Below, one piece after another: positions 1 to 11,575 of a DNA stretch of 64,000 nucleotides. The notes below the pieces were generated by a model that was not told the DNA's origin, ran no database searches, and saw nothing but the letters and a program-made list of their open reading frames with translations. Source of the stretch: Pegea sp. RAD2-039 (lineage: Eukaryota; Chordata; Thaliacea; Salpida; Salpidae); NCBI GenBank assembly GCA_034620365.1, contig JAQGEQ010000201.1, forward strand, positions 310,001 through 374,000, given 5' to 3'. Within the stretch, counting starts at the first letter, position 1. Every line of letters begins with the position of its first letter. Position numbers and translations under genes: made by a program.

Positions 1-1070
1 TCACCATTAATTCCATCACGAATGGGTAATCTGTCGATGACGTCATCATCATTTAACTACTTGATCACATCATACTCACCCTTCTAAATTATGATCATGT
101 AAAAGTTGTAATGACGTCATCAACGAATCATATAAAGTAACAGAGACATGATCAGTGACGTCATCAACACCCAACGTTTGTCGCCATGACACTATCGTTT
201 CATGTTCAAGTGATTGTAAAAGGATTCCTCGCGCTTGATACGCGACGATGACGTCAATGAAATCGGCGACAGAAAGAATTCCACGAAAAATTGATTTAGG
301 GGAATCCCAAAGAACCGCTGCGCATTCACCCGTATCAAGTAACGTCGGTAGCGTTTGTGACGCTTTCAGTGTGACGTCAAACATTACAATTTTACTACTC
401 GTCGGCATCAACTCATAACACGTGTGCTCTGTAATCAATGACGTCATCAGTCGATTGTAAACACATGATGACGTCATCACCTTCAAGAAGACGCTGAAAG
501 ACAAAGTCACTGAGCGATGACGTCATCATTTCCGGTGAGATGGTGAGAGAATTGAAAATGGAATCTAAATTACTAATCAAAACAATGATGTCATCAGAAG
601 AGATGATGACGTCAGCGAATTTACCTATTAGCTGTGATGACGTCATCATCGGCTGTTGACTCTGAAATGCTTCGGAAAGATTCTGAGTAAAAAATGATAA
701 CGCCATTTAAATATAGCGTTTATGTGATGACGTCATCACCTTTGTTACGTTTGCCGAGTGAAACGGTTCGCGAAAGTTTGCGGCGAATTCGATTGAAAGT
801 CGAGTTGCTACTTCGGGAAATTCCCGACGTTGGAACTGATGACGAAGTATCTAGCTGGTCTGATTCAGAATAGGATCTATAACGTCGTAATTCTGACGTC
901 ATTGCACTCGAAGTCAGTGACGAGGAGCCACTAGCCGCTTGGTGGCGATGTGGGTAGTTACAAAGCTGGTTGTTATGACAACATTCTGTGACATCATCAT
1001 CTTCGACGCGAAAGAATCTGTTAGTAGATTTATTGGTGATGACGTCATAGGCATACTCTAGTTTCGTCAT
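1..1070 (-). CDS. PRKAG: AMP-activated protein kinase gamma subunit, 5' part
   Basis: Regulatory gamma subunit of AMPK, which binds AMP/ATP through CBS domains and senses cellular energy. Exons on the minus strand: 1070-740, 682-625, 572-481, 428-80 and 30-1 (cut by the window edge). All junctions are GT-AG and in phase, giving about 286 codons. Residues 1 to about 145 are a Ser-rich, poorly conserved N-terminal extension with a basic stretch (RIRRKLSRTVSLGKRNK), as in the long PRKAG2/3-type isoforms. From about residue 155 CBS domain 1 begins: HTCYELMPTSSK, then VMFDVTLKAS, CAAVLWDSPKS and TIVSWR, matching vertebrate CYDLIPTSSK, VVFDTSLQ, RAAPLWDSKK and KIETWR. CBS2-4 lie outside the window. 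ATG at 1070 is the first in-frame Met after stops, but a further upstream exon is possible. The four introns are 49-57 bp and all contain TGACGTCA or a close variant. Identification is firm; the N-terminal exon is less so. Confidence 0.88.
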
Positions 1071-1380
1071 TACCGGTTACTAGGACGCGGACTGCTATAG
1101 TAACCAAACATAACAGAAGTTGAGCGTAGCGGTGATGACGTCATTATTGATGAAGAATAAATATTGAATGAAGTGCTTGTGATGTCATGAGAATGTCCTA
1201 AAACTACAATTGAAACGTCATTAGTGACTTGTCGATGACGTCATTTGTTTACAAACTGGTTTTTGGTGGAGTTTCGCTGGACGAAAAAGGTTGTGACGTC
1301 AGACTAGTTGAATAAGGACTTGCGGGAAAGTCCCTACGAACTCTCTGTAAAGCAGTGACGTCATCATAATTTCGAGAAGC
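1071..1380. promoter_or_regulatory. Upstream region of the AMPK gamma gene with CRE-type palindromes
   Basis: About 300 bp directly 5' of the AMPK gamma start carry four exact TGACGTCA octamers (near 1137, 1235, 1297, 1355), most extended to ATGACGTCAT. TGACGTCA is the full CRE bound by CREB/ATF bZIP factors. That it works as a promoter here is inference; the same word is also dense in the adjoining exons and introns, so it may be a general feature of this region. Confidence 0.4.
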
Positions 1381-4300
1381 GTTTTGAAAGTGATACCTGT
1401 TTAGGGATTGGAATTCCCTTTTTGCTTGAGGCCATATTTGATAGAAGACAGAAAGGTATGGAATTTGAAAATTTTATGTTTTCAAGAAAAATGTTCAAAA
1501 TATTTTATTTTATTTATTTGATTGAATGTTGAATGTAAACAATCTAGAAATTAAATTAAATATAAAAAAACAAATGATAAAAGCAGAAATGAAATTGTTT
1601 TGATTTGAAATGAAAATATTTATTGAATGTTTCCATCAATTGATAAGTTTGTAAAAACATTAAACAAATTTAAAAATTAGTAATAAAAGTAGAATTACTA
1701 AAATGGTAGAACAAAAAAAAATTAAATTAATTTACAAAATCATAAAAATAAATAAAGTTATAATTTTTCTGTTTTAAGTAATTAATTTTATATTTTTAAA
1801 GCTTTTAGTAAACAACAAAAATTTAGAAAATAAATTTAACATTTATTTTGTATAATAAAACTTTTTTAATGACTTTATTTACATAATAAATAGTAAAATG
1901 CATGTAATAAATAATTAAACAAATCATTAAAAATAGATTTTGCAAAAATGTTTAAAAAAGAATTAATTCAAGATATTCATATTAAATTAATAATTAATGA
2001 AAATAAATAATTCACATATATTAAAATAAGTTAGTTAAAAAATTAAAATCTTTTAACGTTCTAATTAATCTGGTTAAGTCGACGAAAATAAACAAACTTT
2101 AAAATAAACATTTATTCAATCTATAAAAAAATTTAAATTTCCTATCAAATCAAAACGAATTATACTAAACTGTAGTAGGTAGTTGAGAAAAAAAGTTGAA
2201 AAAAGCTAACTTACTGAAATAAAGATTTAGAAATTTTTGCTTAGTAGTAAATAAAATTTAACCATGCGTTGTTAAATCGGCGCTTACAAGACCAGAAATT
2301 CATTTTGTAAAAACGCCATAAAAGACCTGTTTTTATCAAACTCTTCTGTGTTTTTGGAAATTTTGTTATAATTTAATTACTGATTAAGTTCATCAAATTG
2401 TAAATTTCTTAATAAAAATAAGTTTTAGGTTAAAACAACTTTTTATTGATTTTATTTTAAAAACTTTTTCATAATTTATAATTCTTCTGTTATTTCCTTT
2501 ATACAAACTAAAAAAATTCTGAAAGTATATAAGATGGTTTAAGAAGTGAAAAAGTAGTATTCATTATTATCCACTTGAGGAAAAATGATATTATTGAAAA
2601 AATGTTTGTAGCCTACATAAGTGCGATTTTTTATTTTGAATGGTAATATCAGATAACTTATTGTAAAAACTACTTTTCAAAACATTTTATAGTGTAGATA
2701 ATAAAATAAAAATTGATTTTAACTTTAATTTATAGCTTTATTGCTCATAAATGTTGAAATTATAATTTTATTTACTTTTTTTATATTTTAAATAAAGTTT
2801 TCTTGTAATTATAAAGAAAATCAAATATTGACCTTAAGTAACCTTTGAGTTGACCTAATCAGATGACATGATTAAAAGGGTAACCCCCAGTTGAACTTGA
2901 CTTTATGTTATTTTTGTTTCTTCTAGCTTCTAGAATTTGAACAACAAAAAGTTCTTTTGAAGAAAACTGCTTTTGTTAAAAGATTTTTATTTAACTTTTT
3001 CCTTTTGTTCCATCTTCAACACAAGCTACTTTTCAATACTTTCCTACAGTCATGCATTTTCTATTTCATCAAAAAAGTTTTACTTTTAAATGAATTTAAA
3101 ATTCAATTTCTATTTCATTAAAATAATTAAATTTAAAACGCCTCAAAAAATTCTCACCAAAAATTAAACTTAACCATATGACGTCATCAATGATGATGAT
3201 TGGTTAGTAAACGGGATACAAACATGATGACGTCACTTAAGCTGTTATAAGGAATTAAGAAAATAAATTGAAAATATTTCGAAATTTTTGGATTAATTTT
3301 ATCTTTAATTGAACAAAAGCTTATTAGGAGTTTTGACAAATCCATGATTAATAAAATCATTTCAAAAATTTATTTTTACCAATTATTTTCTCACTATAAA
3401 TGATAACAGATTTGGCGGTAAAAAAACTGGTCATAAGGTTGTCACAAATTTAAATAAAAATGATTTCTAAATTTGCTAGCTTATTTAAATTTCTTCAAAA
3501 CTAATCTTTTCATGAGATCATTTTAGTATACGTCATTTTGTCATGACGTCATTTTTATCTTTAATTATGAGTCGTTCAGTGAAAAACGATTCTTAATCAA
3601 AAAAATTAAAAATAATTTTCAGTTTATTCATCAACCAAGTCTTTGTCACATTTGATCAATTGTATGATGACGTCATCGTTGAACTGATGACTGTTTTTAA
3701 TCAAATTTGTTTTTAAGAAAATTTGTAAACTGTCAACTTTGAATGTTTCTGATAAAAGATACTTAAAAAATTTGTAATAATAGTACCAGAAAAAATTCGA
3801 ACCTATCTTTTATTCAATTTTTGTCAAAAGGTTTTGGATTAAATTAATTCTATGCTTAACTATTAACACTTTACAGTATTTCCACCAATTTTAACAGACA
3901 CTTGATAAAATGTTTAAGTTTTTAGATTCAAAACAAAACGTTCTTTCCTGTTTACTAAAAAAAATTATTTTTAAGTTTCTGAAATTATTATAAAAGTTTA
4001 GATTAAAAATTGAAAAATTTTTTTAAAGTATTTGAATTTCAGCAAATATTTTCATCATTTGTAATTTTATAAACATATTGATATTTTTCTACTTTTCAAA
4101 TATTCGAAATATTTTTCCTTCAAGCTTTCAAAGGTGTCTCGCGCGTTTTAGCGTTTTGGAACCCTTTTCCATCTGACGTGGATATTTATGGACAAAGTAA
4201 ACTTTTTACTCAAAAAACATTCAATTCTAAAAATATCTTCAGAAAAAGCTTTTTTCGAAAATCGAAACCAAAAAATTTTCTCTCAAATTTTTGCTGTCTT

Positions 4301-7300
4301 TGTATAAAGTGCCAAGATAATATTGAAGTTTTCCCAAGGAATCCTATGAAGAAAAAGAGTCCCGGACTATCTTCTTCCATACTGGATCAAATAATTTCTG
4401 GAGAGTAGTTTTTATAAAACGTTTTTTTTTAACTTCCTTCTTCATTTGCTAAAGAGCCAAGATGCGATTGAATGAGATCTGATGTAGATTTCGAATATCC
4501 AATTTTTTGATAAATTTATTGTGTTTAGTTGAATATTTGAAAGAAAATTGTTTGTAAAAATACTTTCCAGTCAAAATACACACTTCGATGACGTCATACA
4601 AACTTCCATGAAGTCATTCACTCTGACAGCTTCACCTCGTTGATTTTATTTGAAATAAAATATCTCAAATTATATCGGCTGTAGATACCCGGATGTGGAT
4701 TCGATGCTTTAGTAATTTTTGGAAATATTTCAGGAAATATATATTTATTGTAAATACTTTTAGGATTTTCTAATTTTAATCTTTTTATGTAAAGAGTCTT
4801 TTTACTGTGTTGGCAACTGGGAAAAAAACAACAAAATAATTACAAAAATTTATAGAAAAAAATAGAACTAAAAACTCTAAAAATAAAAATAAAGTTCTTA
4901 ATAACCTTGGTGAAAAATGGTGAAGAATTTTATCAGGAAATGATTGTATGATGGTTGTTAACCGCAAGCTTAGTTTGTCATTCATACAACAAAGTTTCAA
5001 TCCTACTTTTACAACTATCTAGTATCTCATCTTTTGTTTTATACAGCAACTAAGAAACTTAATTCAATTCTTCTAGTTTTCAAGGAGCAATTTCAAAAAA
5101 TTTTCTGCAGAACTTCGAATGTTTCACATTTTAATTTCGGTAAAAAACAAACTTAGTGACTTCAACAGGACACGGCCCTAGTCCTGTCTTAGTTGAGTAA
5201 GTCGCTTGTTGATGGGACCAGTTATTTGGGCGAAGTTTATTGTAGCTTAAATTCAAATAAAAAAATGTTGATCTCATAAACCACTTTCTTAACTAATTTG
5301 CTTTTTATAGAAGAGCTCTATAGAACAAGAATTAAAGATCTTTGCTGTTCATCTTCATCCGATTATTTACAACAGAGAGTCCTTCAAATATCTCAGATTC
5401 TGCATCAAAGCTGGGAAATGAAGGAATTACACAGCAACGATTTAAAGAGGATGTTAGGACATCGAACAAAAAAGCATTCTCAAGTTCTAACATAAACTTC
5501 CATGTGATACCAAAGATGTTTTTAAAAGACTCAACGAAAATTCAGATCTGACTGTCCACTGAACGACCTAAACATCAAAATAAACAAATATTATTTAAAG
5601 ACCCTAACATCTTTCTTCAATGCAAACGTGAACCTTCTCACAGCATCCACTCTAAGATTGATTAATCAAAAATGTCAACAAATAAGTTTTAAGATCAAAT
5701 GTACGTTGTTCAAGTTCTAATAATAACATTTTAAATATTGGTTTGACTTTTTTTTTAATTTCTTTCTTATAAGATTGTGATTCTTTTTTAGTGGCTGGCT
5801 CATCTGAAATATATAATTCTGAAAATAATTCTTTCCAATCTGAAGACTTTTAGGAAATCGTTTAGTGAGAATGTTGTTTGTTTGTAATTCTCAAATTGAG
5901 ATTACAATTCTGAATAGGTTTGAATGGTTGGAAGTTTTTAACTTCCTTATTGATTAAAAGTTGTAAGAAATAACCAATATCTCTTCTTATATTAAATGTT
6001 ACTTTTACTTGATATATATTCTAGTTGGTTTTCCAAAAAAAAATTAAACAAATGTAATATATTCAACTTCTTCTAATAATTTTAATATCTTGTTATCGTA
6101 TATTGAAATATTTATAACTAATTCTAAATTATTTACGATTGTTAATATTGTAATAAACAAATGAAATATTCTTATTTCAAATAAAAGTTGTTAAAATAAT
6201 TATTTATTAAAAAGGATAACTATATAAAACACAAAATACTAAATAATCGAATATTTTTTGTGTTTTGGAATATAAAAGCGCAAATTATTCAAAAGACATT
6301 TTATCAGTGCCCTAACTCCCGGCATTCGGACCAGAAAACAAATCATCAATCGACCCAACTGGGGTTTTGGGGTCATGACTTCCGTCCTAAATGGATACCT
6401 GTCCCAAAGCAATCTCCTTAAACGCTCAAAAGACTTTTTTGAAGATTTAGTTTGGTGAAACGTTTTATTGAAAAGTAGTAAATAATAAAATCTGATTTCT
6501 TAAAACTAAAATGAAATCGATCAAACTTTATAATTAAATAGAAAAAATAAAATAATTTTTCCCCAATTTCTGAGTCAATTGTTTTGACTTTGAATAAAAG
6601 TTAGAAAAGTAATATTTGATCAAATCAACAATTTCAAGTTGTTAAGCTCTTTTAAAGCAACAACAATGTTCAACTCCACGACCTGAAGTCCTAGTATGAT
6701 TTACTTCCAAGAATAGATGAATTTGAAAAATGTAAAAAAGTGTTTCAAGTGTAATTTTCACAAAATTATCAAATATTTGAATGATTTGATAATATCTTGA
6801 ATCAAATTACAATCTCTAAATCTTATTTACCCTAAGAACTAATTCTTAGTAACAAATTCAAGAGGGCAGTTATAGGTTGCTGCAAATCAATCTTTTTTTG
6901 GTTTCAAGTAAATTAATTTTTATTTTTTTCATAAACTACTAAAACGAATATTTGATAGTATCTTGCTTGAGTAGTTGGTCAACAACAGATAGTTAAGATG
7001 AACTAATCTCTTACATAAAAATCTTATTAAGGCAATAGCGTGAGTTTCATCGACAGAATATTTGAATAAATTCCGCAACTTGCTAAAATTGAAATCTCTT
7101 ATTTTGTGATCTTTAATAACTTTAATTTGATTCAATCTTAAAATCTATATTATTAAATTAATCATCTTATACGAAAATATTTACATAAATTTGTCTTGTC
7201 GAGAAAATACTTTTTCTTTAAAACTATAAAAAGAATTTCTTGTTCCTTATTACATATTTGTTTATAAGCTCTGTTGTCTACTTGACAATTAGTTTTCTAT

Positions 7301-7840
7301 GAAGCTTCTTGAAGTATAAAGCTAAAGTCAAACTAATCTTCTTGTTTACGAGACCGCTGACAAAGAATATTTTTTACTATTTGTTTATTTCCAGACGCAA
7401 CTCATTCAAACCGAAAATTGTTCTTTTAGTTTCAATAATTGATTTTAAACTAAAATATTTTTTCTTATAAACAAAGTTTTTTTTATGAAAAAATGTTTTT
7501 ATTTTAGCTTTTAACAACTTTTAAGAAGTTTTGATTTAAAGTTAAAACTTCATCAATAAGTAAGATTTAAATATTTCAAATAAATAGAAAATTTCATTCT
7601 AAAAGTTCTGAAGTGAAACCTAAAAAGTTTTCTTGAAAATGTCATTCTTTTTTTCTTCAAAAAGTTTCTGGTTAAGTTTTAACTGTCAGAATATTTCTTG
7701 TTAGAAAATTACAAAATACTTTTTACAAATAATTCTTTAAACAAAGTTTAAGCTTTAAAAAATATACTCACAAACTAAAAAATGTTAAACTAAATTTTAG
7801 AATAAACGCAAATGTATATCTTGTCTCAAATCTATTTGAA
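1381..7840. other. AT-rich intergenic DNA, no convincing gene
   Basis: About 6.5 kb of A/T-homopolymer-rich sequence. TGACGTCA occurs again at about 3179, 3229, 3544, 3665 and 4588. Short open frames (for example 4178-4408 +, 4785-5000 -, 6929-7135 -) have AT-driven composition, no recognisable domain and no splice context, and were not called. A GC-richer patch at 6300-6420 stands out but is not identified. Confidence 0.6.
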
Positions 7841-7849
7841 GGATAATTT

Positions 7850-8700
7850 ATAGCTTTTGGCTACCATCTGTGTTGTATACTCAGATAGTATCAATGATAA
7901 CAGGATGTAAGTCTTAAATAAATCGCTGAATGACTAAAAAAGTTTTTTTTTCATTTTTCTTTGTCAAATTAAAGAGAGCTGAACAGAAATGATTGTCTCT
8001 TCTAGTATTCTTCTTGTGCAAGGAATGTACAATGTTCATTAAGCTAAGTCAAAGTGGTTGCGTTTTGCGAATTTCCAAGATCAGCACTTAGATGAAAACT
8101 ATATAAAAAAGCGACTTAATAAAGGAGAAAGTGAAAAATCTAGAAATCCAAGCTCTTAACCTCTCTTGTGTTGAATCTTGTGCCGATGTAGACAGGCTAA
8201 TCTTCAATTGCTTAAAGACTCGTAAAGATCTCTTCAAGTCGACAAATTCAAGCTACTGCTATAAATCTTTCAATGTAATCTCTTCAAACTGTTATAAAGT
8301 TGGTAAAGAGTAAAGTACATCTGAAGAAAGAAGACAAGAAGACGCTTTAGTTCTTCTAATAGAAGATCAACCTTACTAATCACTCAACCAGAAATTGGCC
8401 GCTGAGACTCTTTGCTCTTTAAAAACTAGAAATATCTGAAACTTTACACAACACTCTCGTTACAGTTTAGATTTCAACTCTTCTAAAAATCCTTTTTTCT
8501 TAATAGAGGTCCTGCTTGAATCCGTTTAATAAAATGTTAATAATTTGCCTCTAACTTCGTACCACTGTTTCAAATTATTAATTGCTTTTTCCACTTGCAC
8601 AATTTCTTTATAGATTCTTTCTTAAGCTTTCAGAGGTTTGTGCTTTAAAATTAGTCTAATTAAAAACGGTAGTATCATCCAGGGGACTAATTAACTGATG
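7850..8700 (+). mobile_element. Decayed repeat, possible LINE ORF1 region, copy A
   Basis: Pieces of this stretch match, in the same order and spacing, the repeat at 35585-36540. Near 7870-7910 is a CVVYSDSINDN-like reading parallel to CGVCLDSINNE of the other copy, then a shared CGCTGAATGAC-type word near 7930. Near 8625-8690 a CAGAGG...AAAATT...ATCATCCAGGGGACTAA block matches CAGAGG...AAAATT...ACATCCAGTGGAGTAA at about 36450-36505. The better copy has a PHD-finger-like cysteine pattern, as in ORF1 of some CR1-type LINEs. This copy is heavily decayed and has no intact frame. Family assignment is tentative; two related copies is the firmer claim. Confidence 0.4.
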
Positions 8701-8794
8701 TTTGTTTCTATCTTCCAACAAAATAAGAGCAACTTTGGTTTGGAATCTTCTTTCCGACTCTACCACTATAGCAAGTTCTATAATCAAAACAACA

Positions 8795-11575
8795 ATTATT
8801 TATTTTTATTTATTACAGTATATGCGAAGGAGAGTGCCTGAAGAGAGCATCTCTCGCTAACACACATTCTCACAAATAACATCTATTTAGTCAAAAATAT
8901 AAAAAGGAAAAGATGTAACACAAATCATTTCAGTAGTACTCAAAGCATATAACAGTGAATAATTACATAGAATTATAACAATAAAAATATAAAAAAGGTA
9001 AAATTCACAGTTTAGAATTGGCAATGTTGGCAATATTAAAACGATTCAACTTCTGCTTGAATAACACAAGTGGTTCTGACATGACAATGTCTGATGGCAG
9101 CTGGTTCCAAGTACTAATTGTGCGGTATGAGAAAAAAATCGCTCTGATAAATATATAAGGTGAAATCGATTTTTTAAGATGTAATGTGTGTCGTCTGAGT
9201 TGGTATAACTTGAGGGAAGGACTAATGAAAAGAAAGATTAAATTGATTAAATTGTTGATAATTTAAAAAATAAGAACTAAGTCGTACTTAATCCGTCTAA
9301 TTTCCAAACTATCTAAATTTAAGAAGCTAAGACGATGTTTATAACTATCGTATTAAGTTTCCTGCATACCAATCTCGTAATTGATGCCAGAACAGATTTG
9401 ATTTTTTTGATATCACTAACTAGATATGGCATCCATGCACTAACATTGTATTCAAGAATTGGACGTACGTACAGTTTGAAGAGATTTATAAGAAAGCATG
9501 GGTCCTTAGAATTAAAGGTCTTTATAATAAGGAAGACAAGGTTGATTGATTTTGCAAAAATTTTGGAAACATAAATGCGCCATTTAAAGTCAGATGATAG
9601 AGTAATGCCAAGGCCTACGACCGAAGATACTCGTTGAATAATAAATCCATTGATGGAGTATTGGTTCAAGGAACTTGCAGCTAGTTTACGAGAAAAAGGT
9701 ATAAGTTCAGACTTTCAGGGCTGGATTCTGAGCTGCCAGTTCATAGACCAGTTTTCTACAGTGTGTAGTGCAGTTTGAAGTTTTAAAGGATTACAAGATA
9801 ATAGCTTGATATCATCTGCATACACAAACACACTGGCAACATCTACTGCTACTAATCTTCTGATGAGGTCTTCAATGAAAATTGAAAAAAGAGAAGGGGA
9901 CCCAGAACAGAACCCTGAGGAACACCACTAGTGATTTGACTAGAAGCAGATAAAGATACACCAGTTTGTTGGGTTCTACCTGATAAGTAATCTTCAATCC
10001 ATTGTAAGATAAAGCTGTTGATTTTTGAGTTTTTTAATACAGTAACGAGCTTAGTGTGTGGGACAGAATCAAACACTTTAGCAAGATCGAGGTATATGAT
10101 GTCACAAGAAGTATTACTTTCATAATGGGCTGTAAGCTCATTAAGAAAAGTGAGATGTTGAGTCAGGGAAGATCTTCGTTTCACAAAGCCATGCTGGGCA
10201 TCAGATGGTGCTCTATCAAATGACTGGTCAAATGATGTGTTTTTTATTTCTGCAGATAACTGAAGTCAGCGAAACTGGTCTGTAGTTAAGTGCGGTGTTT
10301 CTGGGACCCTTTTTATGAATTAGAGTAATAATAGCTTTCTTCCAAATTTGTGGAACTTTTCCTCGCCTAAGAGTCATGCTAAAGAAAAGCGATAAAGGTA
10401 GTGATAAAGAGGAAGTAGTTTTTCTTTAAAACAAAGCTGGGATCTGATCTGGGGTGTTGGAAACTGATGATTTAAAAAAAGAAATAGCCTTAGATACCAT
10501 ATCGACCGTTATGTCAAGATCTACCATCTCAGAGACATTTGTAAGAATTTCGGAGTAGGAAAGAGAAGGAGTATTGCCATCATCAGTTATAAAAACGCTA
10601 TCAAGTTGATTGCTTAGAAATTCACTTTATTTTCTGGCTCCATCATAAGCTGGTCGCTGTTATCAAATAAGGGAGGTAAATTGAAATCTCGCCTTAAGCT
10701 TGCGATTTGTTAAACCAAAAAACGTTTTATTGCTAGGTGAAGATAAGACTGCACTTTCTCTTCCTAAATAGAAATTTGAAATATATTTCTTGTAAACTAT
10801 ACAAAGATCTTTGTACAGAGATTTGATGGAAAGATCTGTTTTAGTTTGTTTGTATAGGAGGTTTTTTAAATGTTGTAAATTCCTTAAATTTTTAGGCAAA
10901 TGTGGTTTTTTGTTGACTCTATAAAAAGCTTGCGATTTGTTAAACCAAAAAACGTTTTATTGCTAGGTGAAGATAAGACTGCACTTTCTCTTCCTAAATA
11001 GAAATTTGAAATATATTTCTTGTAAACTATACAAAGATCTTTGTACAGAGATTTGATGGAAAGATCTGTTTTAGTTTGTTTGTATAGGAGGTTTTTTAAA
11101 TGTTGTAAATTCCTTAAATTTTTAGGCAAATGTGGTTTTTTGTTGACTCTATAAAAAGGTATGAATTTTTTGATTGACTCTTCAACGATGTTAGTAAACC
11201 TTGAGTAAATAGTATTGATGTCTTCGGAAGAGTTGAAAACAGAAATCCACTCAACATCTGATAGATGCCCATGGTGGACCTTCGACTTTGTATCTGAAAT
11301 CAGTTGATTGTTTCCTCTGATTTTGGTTATACGTCTCTTTTAAAAGAGGCTCATTTTCTAAGCGATCATCTTCACACATATTATGTGCTACTCTAATGCG
11401 CTCGAATTTTTTGCCAAGCCTTAGCTTATACAGCTTGGCAAGAAACTTGCATTTGTTCCAATTTTCCTGAAAAGACAATTTCAACGGTCTTTGATGATAT
11501 GAGCTTTTTTGCTCTAAGTCTAGTCATTGATACCTTTGGAACATCCACTAAACCAAGGCTTTGAGAGCACATTTG
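8795..11575 (-). mobile_element. Non-LTR retrotransposon (CR1/L2/Jockey-like), 5'-truncated copy 1
   Basis: A 2.8-kb LINE on the minus strand. From 5' to 3' it shows a KPWF-type reading near 11560, a post-endonuclease linker with MPKNLRNLQHLKNLL (11129-10884, repeated at 10899-10663), a fingers region near 10580-10270, then reverse transcriptase core: KRRSSLTQHLTFLNELT, IIYLDLAKVFDSVPHTKL, SGVPQGSVLGPLLF (10184-9852), a YADD catalytic box near 9815, and a C-terminal block with RPILEYNVSAWMPYL (9669-9319). The 3' UTR continues to about 8795 and ends in TTTATT-type repeats (minus-strand AATAAA). The frame is broken in several places and no full-length ORF survives. Lacking the 5' end, it is not autonomous. 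Its relatives here are 26640-28475 and 61565-61665. Confidence 0.85.
10696..11155. repeat. 230-bp perfect-looking tandem duplication inside LINE copy 1
   Basis: The segment starting with AAGCTTGCGATTTG at 10696 recurs at 10926 with a fixed 230-bp offset, and I see no difference between the two units by eye. Both encode the same MPKNLRNLQHLKNLLYKQ reading on the minus strand. An identical adjacent duplication inside an otherwise decayed LINE implies a recent event after insertion, or an assembly duplication. Confidence 0.85.

Noticed and set aside
4178-4408. 76-codon open frame after a GC-rich TCTCGCGCGTTTTAGCG stretch
   Set aside because: Lys/Phe/Ser composition from AT-rich DNA, no domain, no splice-compatible partner exon.
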